A DNA stretch of 64,000 nt from Phycicoccus sp. Soil802 (GCF_001429605.1 NZ_LMSS01000001.1:371469-435468); one strand, 5' to 3'. Positions 1-9,941 are shown, numbered from the stretch's first letter. Numbers and translations: made by a program. The notes: a model not told the origin generated them from the letters alone.

Positions 1-1
1 C

Positions 2-154
2 ACCGCCCTGAACTGGGCCCGGGCCCACCGGGACGGAGCCGCAGCGCACGTCGTGCTCGCGGCCACCAACGAGGCGGTGCTGCGGGTGGTGCCCCTCGAG
101 GCCCTGCGTCAGCACGCCGTCGACGTGCCGCCGGACCTGAGCTCGCTGACCTGA
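2..154 (+). CDS. C-terminal fragment of a STAS-like (anti-sigma factor antagonist-like) protein
   Basis: Only the last 50 codons are present; the start lies outside the window. The visible peptide has an Ala-rich helix followed by HVVLAATNEAVLRVVPLEAL. That resembles the second half of a STAS domain, where a beta strand is followed by a segment reading roughly 'VLRVVxLxGL'. STAS proteins bind anti-sigma kinases in actinobacterial partner-switching systems. The next gene is on the opposite strand, so there is no operon context. The assignment rests on pattern resemblance in a short piece. Confidence 0.45.
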   Translation, partial: TALNWARAHRDGAAAHVVLAATNEAVLRVVPLEALRQHAVDVPPDLSSLT

Positions 155-174
155 GCTCCCTGACCTGCGCGGGC

Positions 175-568
175 TCAGCCCTTCTTGAGCTGTCGCCACC
201 CACCGGCGCGGTTGTTGGCGATGATCTGGCGCAGGAACTCCAGGAGCGCCGGCTCGTCGATGGGGTCGCCCTCCCAGAACGCGATGGTCCGGGCGGTGGT
301 GTTGTCGTGGCCGCCGGTCACGAGGCCGTGTGGGTCCGGAACGATCGCACCGTCGTAGACGAACAGGTTGACGTGGTCCTTCGTGGCCAGCAGCGCACAC
401 ACGTTGCCGGCCAGGGCGAAGTAGGGCTGGACCCGTCGCTTGACGACCTCGCGCACCTCGGGATCGGCGGTGTGGATGATGTCGCGCAGGTGCTGGCACA
501 GCTCGCTGCCAGCCCGGCAGCGGCTCGAGGTAGGCGTCCACGCCCGGGTCCCGGTGGTAGGTGTCCAT
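175..568 (-). pseudogene. DUF1801 (YdhG-like) protein with a frameshift
   Basis: The ATG at 568 opens a frame reading MDTYHRDPGVDAYLEPLPGWQR. The DUF1801 pattern then continues in another frame as ELCQHLRDIIHTADPEVREV and runs to the stop at 175. One missing base near position 510 explains the switch. The downstream frame has the usual features of the family (EVREVVKRRVQPYF, then FVYDGA and a C-terminal RQLKKG). DUF1801 proteins are small, of unknown biochemical function and often linked to phosphate or iron stress. Either the gene is freshly inactivated or the base is a sequencing error; the rest of the reading frame shows no decay. Confidence 0.7.
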
Positions 569-623
569 GAGAGGTAGACCGGCGCGCTGGGGCCGACTCA
601 TCGGCATACCGGCTTGCTGGTGG

Positions 624-2798
624 TCAGCGCAGCGGCGCGCTCGGGGCGATGGCCGAGGCGAGCGGGAAGAGGACGGTGAAGGTGGATCCCTGCCCGAGCA
701 CGGAGTCGACCCTGATCGTGCCCTCGTGCCCGTCGACGATCGCCTGCACGATCGACAGCCCGAGGCCGGTGCCCTGCACGGCGCGCTCGGTGGCGTCGGT
801 CGACCTGAAGAACCGGCGGAAGACCTGTCGCTGGTCCTCCTCCGAGATCCCGTAACCGCTGTCGCTGACCACCAGTCGCGCCTTGGCGCCGCCCCGCTCG
901 TCCCGCACGATGTCGAGGGTCAGCGTCACGATGCCGCCGTCGGGCGTGAACTTCACCGCGTTGGACAACAGGTTCAGGACGACCCGTTCGATGGCGGTGT
1001 CGTCGCCGTCCACCGTGACCGGTCGGCTGGCGATCTCGTGGCGCAGGTGGAGGTTTCGCCGCTGGGTGAGAGGACCGGTGGCCTCCCAGGCGTGGTCGAC
1101 GATGGCGGCGAGGTCGCAGGGTCGTTTGGCCAGGTTGAGCTGGCCGGACTCGATCCGCGAGTTGAGCAGCAGGTCCTCGATCAGGCCCAACAGCCGTCGT
1201 CCGTTGCGGTCGATCCGGGACACCAGGTCGAGCTGCTTGGGCGACATCTCCCCGACGGCCCCGTCCTCGAGCATCTCGGTGTACCCGAGCACGCTGGCCA
1301 GCGGGGTCCGGAACTCGTGGCTGACGGAGGAGAGGAAGTCGGTCTTGGTCTGGTCGAGGGCGGTGAGCTCCTCGACCGCGTTTCGCTCGCGCTGCAGCGC
1401 GAGCTGGACCGCCTCGGACGCGACCCGGCGCTCGGTGACGTCCTCGGCAACGCCGATGTAGCCGATCACCGAGCCGTCCTGGTCGACGATGGGGCTGATC
1501 GTGAGGTCGACCACGATCCGCTTCTGGTCGCTGGTCACCCAGGTCCAGTCGCGGGTCTCGCTGCGGCCGGCCTGGTCGAGCCCGTGGACCAGCACCTGTG
1601 GGCCCGGCGACAGGCCGAGCTCCGCGGCCCGGGCGGCCACCTCGGCCGGCTCGTGCAGCTCGACCCAGTTGAGCGAGCCGACGACGTCCTCGGACTGGTA
1701 GCCCAGCAGGTTCGTGGCCCCGCGGTTGAAGAGGGTGATGGTGCCGGTGGAGTCGGTGCCGATGATGGCGGTGGCCGCTGCCGAGTTCAGCACGGTCTGG
1801 GTGAAGGTCGCCTCGCTGAAGAGGTCGGCCAGCGCGTCGCGACGCTGGGCCGACGCCACGGCCAGCGCCAGACCGGTGACGGCGGCGGTGACGAGGAACG
1901 CCTGCGTGAGTGCCCCCACCGTCTCCGGGGCGACGGCGCCGGACTTTCCGGCGATGGCGAACGGCCCGTAGCCCTCGCTGGTGAGCCCGACCACGATGAC
2001 CCCCAGCACCGCCAGCTGGGTGGCGAGGGCCCGCAGGTCCAGCCGCGTCGCCCCCCAGACGAGGACGGGCAGGGGGAGGAAGGCGAGGGGAAGGCCGTTG
2101 GTCGACGCGAAGACCCAGAGGGTGACGGCGAGCAGGACGATGCCCTGGAGGAGGTCCTCCAACCGCCACGGGATCGTCGCCTTGGTGGAGACGGCGACCC
2201 CGAGTGGCGCGAGCGTCAGCACTGCAGCCGCATGGGAGGCGGTCACGGCGTACGCGGTCGGGAAGAAGGTGCGGTCGAGGGCGTAGGTGACGATGAGGCC
2301 GGCCAGCACGCCGAAGACGAGCGCCCCCGCAAGCGTCGCGAGCAGGAGCCGCCCCAGGTCGTCCAGCGCGGCCAGCCTGGGGCGGCGGCTGCCCCGGGTC
2401 ATCGCCCACCAGACCACCGCGGCCTCGGCGGTGTTGGCGAACCCGAAGTAGGTCGCCACGAGCGGCGTCCGTCCGCCGTACCAGTTCGCCAGGCCGCTGC
2501 TCACGACCATCCCGGCCAGCACGATGGCAGCTCGTCGGCGGTTGGGTCCGGTGGCGAGGAGGAACGCGACCCCCAGACCCGCAGCCGGCCACCAGACGGC
2601 CACCGACGAACCGGGTGGGGCGAACCGCACCGCCGTCGCACCGAGGACGAAGATGCCGACCAGCACCAGCCCTGCGGCCACGTCCCACCGACGGAGGAGG
2701 GCAAGCGCGCGGTTCACCGCGCTCCGCCCGGCCCGACCAACCCCCGAGCCACCGGCGGCACGGGAGGGCGATCCTCCGGGCAGGTGGGCATGGGTCAT
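624..2798 (-). CDS. MASE1-PAS sensor histidine kinase
   Basis: This is a membrane sensor kinase of about 724 residues. Residues 35-320 are mostly hydrophobic and contain the MASE1-type motif AVWWPAAGLGVAFLL. A PAS/PAC domain follows at about 335-460, with FNRGATNLLGY and a PAC tail GYIGVAEDVTERR. The HisKA box SVSHEFRTPLASVLGY puts the phospho-accepting His at about residue 494. The ATPase domain has the N box (LNLLSNAVKFTPDGG) and the G2 box (GTGLGLSIVQAIVDGH). The start at 2798 (MTHAHLPGG) is preferred over an upstream one at 2888, because the extra residues look like non-coding translation. No response regulator is adjacent, so the partner is unknown. It is divergent from the molybdenum hydroxylase operon across 228 bp. 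Confidence 0.9.
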   Translation of the reverse strand: MTHAHLPGGSPSRAAGGSGVGRAGRSAVNRALALLRRWDVAAGLVLVGIFVLGATAVRFAPPGSSVAVWWPAAGLGVAFLLATGPNRRRAAIVLAGMVVSSGLANWYGGRTPLVATYFGFANTAEAAVVWWAMTRGSRRPRLAALDDLGRLLLATLAGALVFGVLAGLIVTYALDRTFFPTAYAVTASHAAAVLTLAPLGVAVSTKATIPWRLEDLLQGIVLLAVTLWVFASTNGLPLAFLPLPVLVWGATRLDLRALATQLAVLGVIVVGLTSEGYGPFAIAGKSGAVAPETVGALTQAFLVTAAVTGLALAVASAQRRDALADLFSEATFTQTVLNSAAATAIIGTDSTGTITLFNRGATNLLGYQSEDVVGSLNWVELHEPAEVAARAAELGLSPGPQVLVHGLDQAGRSETRDWTWVTSDQKRIVVDLTISPIVDQDGSVIGYIGVAEDVTERRVASEAVQLALQRERNAVEELTALDQTKTDFLSSVSHEFRTPLASVLGYTEMLEDGAVGEMSPKQLDLVSRIDRNGRRLLGLIEDLLLNSRIESGQLNLAKRPCDLAAIVDHAWEATGPLTQRRNLHLRHEIASRPVTVDGDDTAIERVVLNLLSNAVKFTPDGGIVTLTLDIVRDERGGAKARLVVSDSGYGISEEDQRQVFRRFFRSTDATERAVQGTGLGLSIVQAIVDGHEGTIRVDSVLGQGSTFTVLFPLASAIAPSAPLR

Positions 2799-3026
2799 TC
2801 TTGCGCAGCAAGCACCCAGAGGTGGGGGACATCGGAGGTGTCGCCTCGCGAGGAAACTCGGCAGAGGTTCCACCCGGATCTCCCACATCGTCCGTCCCAG
2901 GGGGTGTGGAGTGGTGTGCGGGAGGCAGGAAAGGGGGCCGGCGCGGAGCCGCGTGAGGACGACGTCCCAGACCTCGCGACACTTTCCGGCGCTGGACTAG
3001 TCTCCGGACTGAGGAAGGGAGACGCC

Positions 3027-3566
3027 GTGACCGTGCAGTCCAGGACCACCCCCGCAGTCTCGTTCACGCTCAACGGCGCCCCCATCGAGGTGGCCGTCGA
3101 GGCCGGCGTCAGTCTCCTCGACCTGCTCCGCGAACGCCTCGACCTGACCGGCACCAAGAAGGGCTGCAACCAGGGGGCCTGCGGGGTCTGTACCGTCCTC
3201 GTCGACGGCCGGCGCGTGCTGGGATGCCTCACCCTCGTGGCGCAGCTCGACGCCCGCGAGGTGACCACGATCGAGGGCGTCGGCACCCCGGAACAGCCGC
3301 ACGACCTCCAGCGGGCCTTCATCGGCGCCGACGGGTTCCAGTGCGGCTACTGCACCTCGGGCCAGATCTGCTCGGCCCTCGGGATGTTGCGCGAGCTCGC
3401 TGACGGTGTGCCGAGCGCTGTCGCCGAACACGTTGCAGCGCAACCCGGTTCGAGTGAGCTGGAGATGCGCGAACGGATGAGCGGCAACCTGTGTCGCTGT
3501 GGCGCCTACAACGGCATCGTGGACGCCATCGCTGCCTACGCCGACGCCGCGGGCGGTCACCGATGA
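3027..3566 (+). CDS. Molybdenum hydroxylase, [2Fe-2S] small subunit (PaoA/XdhC-like)
   Basis: This 179-residue electron-transfer subunit belongs to the xanthine dehydrogenase/aldehyde oxidoreductase family. The N-terminal plant-type ferredoxin domain has Cys47, Cys52, Cys55 and Cys67 ([16 protein letters not shown], then LGC). The C-terminal helical domain has the second cluster signature QCGYCTSGQ followed by [11 protein letters not shown]. The GTG start is preceded by a good ribosome site (AGGAAGGGA). The long upstream extension of this frame is antisense to the kinase and was discarded. There is no Tat signal, unlike E. coli PaoA, so the enzyme is probably cytoplasmic. Its stop overlaps the next ATG (ATGA), implying translational coupling. 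Confidence 0.93.
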   Translation: MTVQSRTTPAVSFTLNGAPIEVAVEAGVSLLDLLRERLDLTGTKKGCNQGACGVCTVLVDGRRVLGCLTLVAQLDAREVTTIEGVGTPEQPHDLQRAFIGADGFQCGYCTSGQICSALGMLRELADGVPSAVAEHVAAQPGSSELEMRERMSGNLCRCGAYNGIVDAIAAYADAAGGHR

Positions 3567-4558
3567 GACCGGTCTCGTATGCCGTGCCCGCCAGCGTCGA
3601 CGAGGCGCTGGCTGCCATCGCCGACCTGCCCGGCGCGAAGTTCCTCGGCGGGGGGACCAACCTGGTCGACCTCATGCGCGAGGGGATCGAGGCGCCCGAC
3701 GTCCTGGTCGACGTGACCAGGCTGCCGCTGGCGGAGATCACCGAGACCGCCGACGGTGGTCTGCGCATCGGGTCCGGCGTCCGCAACACCGACCTCGCCG
3801 CGCACCCGTTGCTGCGCGGGCGCTACCCCGTCGTGGCCCAGGCCGTGGTCATGGGTGCCTCCGGCCAGATCCGCAACATGGCGACCGTGGGGGGCAACCT
3901 GCTGCAGCGCACCCGGTGCCTCTACTTCTACGACCAGGCGGCCGCCTGCAACAAGCGCGAGCGGGGCGCTGGCTGCGACGCCGCCGCCGGCCACAACCGG
4001 ATGGGCGCCATCCTCGGGGCGAGCGAGCACTGTGTGGCCGTGCACCCGTCCGACCTCGCGGTGGCGCTGGTGCTGCTCGACGCCCAGGTCGAGGTGGTGA
4101 GCCGCAGCGGCACCCGGACGATCTCCGTCGGCGACTTCCACCGCCTGCCGGGCCAGACCCCCGACGTCGACACGACGCTGGCCGCCGACGAGCTGGTCAC
4201 GGCCGTGCTCCTGCCGCCGGAGCCCCTGGCCCTCCGGTCGCGCTACCGCAAGGTCCGCGACCGTGCTTCCTATGCCTTCGCCCTGGTGTCGGTCGCTGCC
4301 GCACTCGAGGTGCGTGACGACAGCGTCACCCAGGTGCGGGTCGCCCTCGGCGGCGTGGCCCACAAGCCTTGGCGCGCAACGGTTCTCGAGGAGCAGCTGA
4401 CCGGTCGGTCCGCCACCGACGAGGAGTTCGAGCGCGCCGCCCGGGCCGAGCTGGCGCAGGCGGTCGGAGGGCCCGACACCGAGTTCAAGATCGGGCTGGC
4501 GGTCCGCACCATCACCGCGACCCTGCGCCGCCTGCGCGACGAAGGGGGCGCGGCATGA
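3563..4558 (+). CDS. Molybdenum hydroxylase, FAD (and [4Fe-4S]) subunit (PaoB-like)
   Basis: This 331-residue subunit carries the FAD-binding motif [16 protein letters not shown] near the N-terminus, and a second flavin-contacting stretch [19 protein letters not shown]. The segment from CLYFYD through [11 protein letters not shown] to SEHC has the Cys spacing seen in PaoB and 4-hydroxybenzoyl-CoA reductase beta, whose FAD subunits hold an extra [4Fe-4S] cluster. That makes PaoABC-type aldehyde oxidoreductase a better guess than classical xanthine dehydrogenase. It overlaps both neighbours by 4 nt (ATGA), so the three subunits are made from one mRNA in fixed order. Confidence 0.92.
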   Translation: MRPVSYAVPASVDEALAAIADLPGAKFLGGGTNLVDLMREGIEAPDVLVDVTRLPLAEITETADGGLRIGSGVRNTDLAAHPLLRGRYPVVAQAVVMGASGQIRNMATVGGNLLQRTRCLYFYDQAAACNKRERGAGCDAAAGHNRMGAILGASEHCVAVHPSDLAVALVLLDAQVEVVSRSGTRTISVGDFHRLPGQTPDVDTTLAADELVTAVLLPPEPLALRSRYRKVRDRASYAFALVSVAAALEVRDDSVTQVRVALGGVAHKPWRATVLEEQLTGRSATDEEFERAARAELAQAVGGPDTEFKIGLAVRTITATLRRLRDEGGAA

Positions 4559-6816
4559 CGATCGCCCCGGAGCGCACGACCACGACCGCGCCGCCGACGG
4601 AGGTTCCCGCCGGCGCCCCCGGCCCGGCCATCGGGCGTGCCGTGGACCGGGTCGACGGGCTGGCGAAAGCCACGGGTACGGCACGGTTCTCGGCCGAGTA
4701 CCCGATCCCGGGACTCACCCACGCGGTCCTCGTCCACGCGCCGATCGCCCGCGGTCGCATCACCGCCCTGGACACCACGGTCGCTGAGGCGCACCCGGGC
4801 GTGGTCCTCGTCCTGACCCACCACAACGCCCCGCGGCTCACGCCGCCCCCTGCCCGGATGAACCCGATGGACCTGTCGACCATGGCGGCCGGCAGCACGA
4901 TCCCGTTCCTCAACACCGACGAGGTGCACGTCGACGGCCAGCCGGTCGCGGCCGTCGTGGCCGAGACCCTCGAAGCCGCCCAGTACGCGGCCTCGCTGGT
5001 CCGGGTCGAGTACCTCGAGGTCACGCCGACCGGCGACTTCGACGCCGAGCTCGGCAACTCCACACCGGTCCGCTCGATGCCCGTCATGCCGCCGACCGGG
5101 GGCAAGCGCGGTGACGCGCGGGCGGCATACGGGAGGTCTCCGGTGCAGGTGGACCTCGCCTTCAGCACCCCGCAGCACAACCACAACGCCCTCGAGCCGC
5201 ACGCGACGACCGCCGAGTGGGACGGTGACCGGCTCACGGTGTACGAAGGCTGCCAGAACATCGACTGGACACAGAAGTACCTCGCCAAGCGGTTCGGGAT
5301 ATCTGCCGGTGACGTGCACGTCGTGGCGAAGTTCGTCGGCGGCGCGTTCGGGGGCAAGTCGAAGGTGTGGGCCGCGACCCTCATCGCCTGCATGGCGGCG
5401 AAGGTCGCCCAGCGACCGGTGCGGCTGGCCCTCACCCGCGAAGGTGTCTACCGGACCGTCGGGGGTCGCACCCCGACCCGACAGCGGGTGGCGATCGGCG
5501 CCTCGGCCTCGGGCCACATGGAGGCCCTGATCCACGAGGTGACCTCGCGCAAGGGCAGGGTGGGTGGCGAGGCCGACCAGGTCGTGGCCTGCAGCCTCGA
5601 CCTCTACGACGCCGCGACGATCCTGGCCGAGCAGCGGATCGTCGAGCTGGACCTCATGCCCAACACCGCGATGCGCGCGCCGGGGGAGGCGCAGGGCAGC
5701 TTCGCCGTCGAGTCCGCGGTGGACGAGCTCGCCGTGGTGCTGGGGCTGGACCCGGTCGACCTGCGGCTGCGCAACCAGCCGGGGGAGCGCAGCCCGGTGC
5801 ACGGCACCCGCTACTCGCACCGCCGGCTCGCGCAGACCCTCGAACGCGGACGCGATCTCTTCGGCTGGGCCGACCGACCCGCGCCCGGCACCCGCGATGG
5901 CAAGGACCTCGTCGGGTGGGGCGTCGCCGCAGCCATCCACCCGTCCTGGGAGTTCATCGCGAACGTCCAGCTCACCGTCGACGCGACCGGTGGCGTCACC
6001 CTGGCCTGCGCATTCCACGAGATGGGCATGGGCACGGCGACCGTGGTCGGCCAGATGGTCGCGGACTGCCTCGACGTGCCGCTCGAGCGGGTGACCGCCG
6101 TCTACGGCGACTCCGACCTGCCGATGGGTCCCGGCGCCGGTGGCTCGGGGCAGACCGCCAGCCTGGCCGCCTCGATCGAGCGGGCCTGCCGCGCGATGCG
6201 CAAGCGCCTCGACTCCCTGTCCGATCGCGTGGGTATGCCGGATGGTTCCGACCCGGGGGAGGTCCTGTCCCGCGCGGGCGAGGGATCGCTGACCGTGGAG
6301 GTCGGGGCCGACAGCGGACCGCGGGCGACGTGGGGGCAGGTGCGGTTCCTGTCGAAGATGGTGCTCGACAGCCGGCGGTGGATGAAAGCGGCCACCGGGG
6401 CGCACTTCTGCGAGGTCCGCGTCGACGCCGACACCGGGGAGCTCCGCGTGACCCGGTGGACCAGCGTGTTCGACGTGGGCCGGGTCGTGAACCCCAAGAC
6501 CACCCACAGCCAGCTGCGCGGGGGCATCGTCATGGGTCTGGGGCTCGCGATGGGGGAGGAGACGCTGATCGACACCCGCAGCGCGCGGATCATGAACCCC
6601 AGCCTGGCCGAGTACCACGTGCCGGTCCATGCGGACGTGCCCCACCTCGACATCCACACCCTCGACGACCCCGACCCGCAGATGCCGCTGGGCATCCTCG
6701 GAGCCGGTGAGGTGGGCATCGTCGGGGTCGGTGCCGCGGTGGCCAACGCGGTGCGCCACGCCACCGGTCGCCGGGTCACCGACCTGCCGCTGACGCTGGA
6801 CCGCATCGTGGGCTGA
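4555..6816 (+). CDS. Molybdenum hydroxylase, Mo-cofactor catalytic subunit (PaoC/XdhA-like)
   Basis: At 753 residues this is the expected length for the large subunit. Visible signatures are the N-terminal domain ([20 protein letters not shown]), [15 protein letters not shown], the glycine loop [12 protein letters not shown], the cofactor segment [13 protein letters not shown], and the C-terminal [18 protein letters not shown], whose Glu matches the catalytic base of the family. The product hydroxylates an aldehyde or N-heterocycle and passes electrons through the 2Fe-2S and FAD subunits. The substrate cannot be read from sequence. No XdhC-like insertion chaperone or Mo-cofactor gene lies next to it, so maturation factors must be elsewhere. 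Confidence 0.93.
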   Translation: MTIAPERTTTTAPPTEVPAGAPGPAIGRAVDRVDGLAKATGTARFSAEYPIPGLTHAVLVHAPIARGRITALDTTVAEAHPGVVLVLTHHNAPRLTPPPARMNPMDLSTMAAGSTIPFLNTDEVHVDGQPVAAVVAETLEAAQYAASLVRVEYLEVTPTGDFDAELGNSTPVRSMPVMPPTGGKRGDARAAYGRSPVQVDLAFSTPQHNHNALEPHATTAEWDGDRLTVYEGCQNIDWTQKYLAKRFGISAGDVHVVAKFVGGAFGGKSKVWAATLIACMAAKVAQRPVRLALTREGVYRTVGGRTPTRQRVAIGASASGHMEALIHEVTSRKGRVGGEADQVVACSLDLYDAATILAEQRIVELDLMPNTAMRAPGEAQGSFAVESAVDELAVVLGLDPVDLRLRNQPGERSPVHGTRYSHRRLAQTLERGRDLFGWADRPAPGTRDGKDLVGWGVAAAIHPSWEFIANVQLTVDATGGVTLACAFHEMGMGTATVVGQMVADCLDVPLERVTAVYGDSDLPMGPGAGGSGQTASLAASIERACRAMRKRLDSLSDRVGMPDGSDPGEVLSRAGEGSLTVEVGADSGPRATWGQVRFLSKMVLDSRRWMKAATGAHFCEVRVDADTGELRVTRWTSVFDVGRVVNPKTTHSQLRGGIVMGLGLAMGEETLIDTRSARIMNPSLAEYHVPVHADVPHLDIHTLDDPDPQMPLGILGAGEVGIVGVGAAVANAVRHATGRRVTDLPLTLDRIVG

Positions 6817-6848
6817 GCGACCGTCCCGGAGGCGCCTCGGAACCGGGC

Positions 6849-6880
6849 TTGACCTTGACGCAGGGTCAGGGTTGCACCCT
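6849..6880 (+). promoter_or_regulatory. Promoter with dyad, probable MerR operator for the ABC exporter operon
   Basis: TTGACC (6849-6854) can serve as a -35. It is followed by the imperfect dyad CCTTGAC (6853-6859) / GTCAGGG (6865-6871). MerR-family proteins bind dyads between over-spaced -35 and -10 elements. A -10 placed 19 bp downstream would overlap GCACCC at 6874-6879, just ahead of the ATG at 6887. A MerR gene is the third gene of the operon, so autoregulation is plausible. The -10 is weak, so this is inference. Confidence 0.5.
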
Positions 6881-6886
6881 TGCGTC

Positions 6887-7705
6887 ATGACCACACCACC
6901 ACCCATCATCGAGATCGTCGGGCTCACCAAGTCCTACGCCGACCACGAGGTGCTCAAGGGCGTCGACCTGACCGTCCGCCAGGGCGCCATCCACGCCCTG
7001 CTCGGCTCGAACGGAGCCGGCAAGACCACCGTCGTGCGGACCCTCTCCACCCTGCTCAAGGCCGACAGCGGCACGGCTGTGGTGCACGGCCACGACGTCG
7101 CCACCGCCCCGCACCGGGTCCGCGAGTCCATCAGCCTCACCGGCCAGTTCGCGGCCGTCGACGAGGTCCTCACGGGGCGCGAGAACCTCGTCCTCGTCGC
7201 CGAGCTGCGCCGACTCCGTGAGCCGGGCGTCGTCGCCGACGAGCTGCTCGCGCGGTTCGACCTCACCGAAGCGGGCGGACGCCGAGCGGGCACCTACTCC
7301 GGTGGCATGCGCCGCCGGCTGGACATCGCGATGAGCCTGATCGGCAACCCGCCGGTGCTCTTCCTCGACGAGCCGACCACCGGGCTCGACCCGCAGTCGC
7401 GGCTCGAGGTCTGGGCCACCATCCGGGAGCTCGCCGGACGAGGCACCACGGTGCTCCTCACGACGCAGTACCTCGACGAGGCCGAGCAGCTGGCCGACCG
7501 GATCGCGATCCTGCACGAGGGCCGGATCATCGCCGACGGCACGCTGGCCGAGCTCAAGCAGCTCTTCCCGCCGGCCGAGGTCGAGTACGTCGAGAAGCAG
7601 CCGTCGCTCGAGGAGATCTTCCTCGCCATCGTCGGCCACGACCACGACCACCACGACACCCACGCACCCGCCGCCCCGTCGAACCCTGCAAAGGACGCCC
7701 GATGA
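6887..7705 (+). CDS. ABC transporter ATP-binding protein (DrrA-like exporter)
   Basis: This 272-residue nucleotide-binding subunit has the Walker A motif GSNGAGKTTVV, the ABC signature YSGGMRRRLDIAMSL, Walker B VLFLDEPTTGLDP and a switch His in LLTTQYLDEAEQLADR. The sequence is typical of daunorubicin-type (DrrA) exporters, which remove hydrophobic drugs or lipids. The last 30 residues are His/Asp-rich (HDHDHHDTH), an odd feature that could bind metal or simply be a linker. The ATG at 6887 was chosen over an in-frame TTG at 6872. The stop overlaps the permease start (ATGA). Confidence 0.93.
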   Translation: MTTPPPIIEIVGLTKSYADHEVLKGVDLTVRQGAIHALLGSNGAGKTTVVRTLSTLLKADSGTAVVHGHDVATAPHRVRESISLTGQFAAVDEVLTGRENLVLVAELRRLREPGVVADELLARFDLTEAGGRRAGTYSGGMRRRLDIAMSLIGNPPVLFLDEPTTGLDPQSRLEVWATIRELAGRGTTVLLTTQYLDEAEQLADRIAILHEGRIIADGTLAELKQLFPPAEVEYVEKQPSLEEIFLAIVGHDHDHHDTHAPAAPSNPAKDAR

Positions 7706-8463
7706 CCACCGACCTCGTCCACGACACCACGGTCCTGCTCAAGCGCTCGCTCCGGCACATCCTGCGCAGCCCCGACACCATCATCACCACGGCGGTCACG
7801 CCGATCGCCATGCTGCTGCTGTTCGTCTACGTCTTCGGCGGCGCGATCGACGTCGGCGGGGCCAACTACGTCACCTACCTGCTCCCGGGGATCCTGCTCA
7901 TCACCGTCGCGTCCGGGATCGCCTACACCGCGTTCCGGCTCTTCACCGACGTCTCGGGCGGCATCTTCGAGCGATTCCAGTCGATGCCGATCACCAGGTC
8001 GGCGCTGCTCTGGAGCCACGTGCTCACGTCCGTCGTCGCCAACCTGACGTCGCTCGTGCTCGTCGTGCTGGTCGCCCTGGTGATGGGGTTCCGTTCCGGT
8101 GCAGGGGTGCTCGCCTGGCTCGCGGTCCTCGGGATCATGGTGCTGTTCACGCTCGCCCTGACCTGGCTGGCCGTGATCCCGGGCCTCACGGCGAAGTCGG
8201 TGGACGGCGTGAGCGGGTTCTCCTACCCGCTGATCTTCCTGCCGTTCGTCAGCTCGGCCTTCGTGCCCACGGCGGGGATGCCCGGCCCGGTGCGCTGGTT
8301 CGCGGAGCACCAGCCGGTCACCTCGATCGTCAACACCATCCGCGCGCTCTACGCCGAGCAGCCGCTGGGCAACGACGGCTGGCTCGCCCTGGCGTGGTGC
8401 GTCGCGCTGCTGCTGGTGGCCTACGCCCTCGCGATGCGCACCTACCGCACCAAGGTCGCCTGA
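7702..8463 (+). CDS. ABC-2 type transporter permease (DrrB-like)
   Basis: This 253-residue integral membrane protein has six hydrophobic segments, including MLLLFVYVFGGAID, YLLPGILLITVASGIAYTAF and the last LVAYALAM. The motif GIFERFQSMPITRSALLWSH, between segments 2 and 3, is the cytoplasmic coupling region typical of ABC-2/DrrB permeases. It pairs with the ATPase encoded immediately upstream, and their reading frames overlap by 4 nt. The substrate is unknown; the MerR neighbour suggests a response to a small-molecule inducer. Confidence 0.92.
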   Translation: MTTDLVHDTTVLLKRSLRHILRSPDTIITTAVTPIAMLLLFVYVFGGAIDVGGANYVTYLLPGILLITVASGIAYTAFRLFTDVSGGIFERFQSMPITRSALLWSHVLTSVVANLTSLVLVVLVALVMGFRSGAGVLAWLAVLGIMVLFTLALTWLAVIPGLTAKSVDGVSGFSYPLIFLPFVSSAFVPTAGMPGPVRWFAEHQPVTSIVNTIRALYAEQPLGNDGWLALAWCVALLLVAYALAMRTYRTKVA

Positions 8464-8481
8464 AGCGCGAGGATGGGAGCC

Positions 8482-9246
8482 ATGCTCACGATCAGCCAGC
8501 TCGCGTCGTACGCCGGCGTGACCGTGCGTGCCGTCCGGCACTACCACGCCAAGGGCCTGCTGCCCGAGCCCGAGCGCGACGCGTCGGGATACCGGCGCTA
8601 TGACGCGGCCGCCGTCGTCGAGCTCGTGCGGATCCGCACGCTCGCCGACGCCGGCGTCCCGCTGGCCAGGGTGCAGGAGCTGCTGGTCGCGGATGACGAG
8701 GAGTTCGCGGCGGCGGTCGAGGACATCGACCGCCGCCTGCGCTCGGAGATCCGCCAGCGCCAGCGGCACCGCGAGCGGATCGCGCAGCTCGTCGCGGGCG
8801 AGAGCCTCGCCCTGCCGCCCGAGGCGGTGGCCTACCTCACGCGGCTGCGCAGCCTGGACGTCCCCGAGGAGATGGTCGAGGCCGAGCGCGATGCGTGGAT
8901 CCTCGTGGCCGCGCAGATCCCCGAGCGGATGGCGTTCTACATGGAGACCAAGGAACGACAGCTCGACGACCCCAACGTGCGTGACCTCTACCGCGACCTG
9001 GCCGAGATCACGCAGTGGTCGGCGGACGACCCGCGCCTCGACCAGGCGGCCGAACGGCTGGCCGTGCAGTTCGAGCAGGTGCCCGACGACGCGTGGGATC
9101 AGGAGATGCTGCCCCAGGACCTCGCCGACCTGCTGGACGGCGTCTTCCTCTCGTCCGTGCCCGGCGCCCGTCGCATCCTCGCGCGGCTCGAGCAGCTCGG
9201 CTGGACCGGGTGGACCAACATCCAGCGGCTGGAGCCAGCCGGCTGA
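8482..9246 (+). CDS. MerR-family transcriptional regulator
   Basis: The N-terminal winged helix reads TISQLASYAGVTVRAVRHYHAKGLLPEP, followed by SGYRRYD and a dimerisation coiled coil at about residues 60-110 (LRSEIRQRQRHRERIAQLV). The remaining 140 residues form an effector domain of unassigned family, rich in acidic residues and with no Cys metal site. The ATG at 8482 is preferred over 8473, because GAGGATGGGA then sits at ribosome-site distance. It lies 18 bp after the permease and probably controls this operon through the dyad at 6849-6880. Confidence 0.88.
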   Translation: MLTISQLASYAGVTVRAVRHYHAKGLLPEPERDASGYRRYDAAAVVELVRIRTLADAGVPLARVQELLVADDEEFAAAVEDIDRRLRSEIRQRQRHRERIAQLVAGESLALPPEAVAYLTRLRSLDVPEEMVEAERDAWILVAAQIPERMAFYMETKERQLDDPNVRDLYRDLAEITQWSADDPRLDQAAERLAVQFEQVPDDAWDQEMLPQDLADLLDGVFLSSVPGARRILARLEQLGWTGWTNIQRLEPAG

Positions 9247-9292
9247 CGGCGCGGTGTGCCACGTGGCCGAGCCACGCGGCATACCGCACCGC

Positions 9293-9931
9293 TCAGGCGG
9301 TGGCCTTGCGCGTGAAGGTGAGGTGCGTGACCCCGCTCGGGGTGGAGACCGCCTCGATGTCGTAGGTGTCCTCGATGCCCTCCAGGCCGTCCCAGATCCG
9401 CACCCCACGGCCGAGCAGGATGGGCACCTGCACGAGGTGCAGGTGGTCGACCAACCCGGCGAGGACGAAGTCGCGGACCACCGTGGCGCCACCGCCGATC
9501 CGGATGTCCTGGTCTCCCGCTGCCGCGCGAGCCTGCTCCAGGGCCTCGGCCGGGCTGGCGTCGAGGAAGTGGAACGTCGTGCCGCCCTCCATCTCGATCG
9601 AGGGCTGGGCGTGGTGGGTCAAGACGAAGGTGGGCGTGTGGAACGGCGGGTTGGGCCCCCACCAGCCCCGCCACTCGGGGTCGTCCTGCCAGCCGGGCGG
9701 CCCGAACTTGTTGGCGCCCATGATCTCCGCACCGATGCCCGGGGTGTGCCGTTCGGCGAAGGCGTTGTCGCCCCCGAGCGACCCCCGGCTCTCGTCCCAG
9801 TAGCGGGTCGCGAACATCCACTCGTGGAGTCGCTCACCGGCGTGGCCGAAGGGGGCCTCGAGGGACTGTGGCTCGCCGGTGGCGAAGCCGTCGAGCGAGA
9901 TCGACAGGTTGTGGACCCGCGTGATGGACAT
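9293..9931 (-). CDS. Dihydrofolate reductase-like (RibD C-terminal domain) protein, 212 aa
   Basis: The protein starts MSITRVHNLSISLDGFATG and contains the RibD-C nucleotide-binding segment DIRIGGGATVVRDFVLAGLVD followed by HLVQVPILLGRG. Members of this family are small NADPH-dependent reductases related to RibD and DHFR, and most lack a known substrate. A strong ribosome site (GAGGAG) precedes the ATG at 9931; an upstream in-frame extension is non-coding. It is the last gene of a minus-strand run that also includes a DksA-like protein and a second RibD-C protein. Confidence 0.85.
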   Translation of the reverse strand: MSITRVHNLSISLDGFATGEPQSLEAPFGHAGERLHEWMFATRYWDESRGSLGGDNAFAERHTPGIGAEIMGANKFGPPGWQDDPEWRGWWGPNPPFHTPTFVLTHHAQPSIEMEGGTTFHFLDASPAEALEQARAAAGDQDIRIGGGATVVRDFVLAGLVDHLHLVQVPILLGRGVRIWDGLEGIEDTYDIEAVSTPSGVTHLTFTRKATA

Positions 9932-9941
9932 GGTGCTCTCC

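Noticed and set aside
561-3566. 1001-codon open frame on the plus strand across the kinase gene
   Set aside because: The part before 3027 is antisense to the histidine kinase and has no family pattern; it is a high-GC shadow. Only 3027-3566 is a gene.
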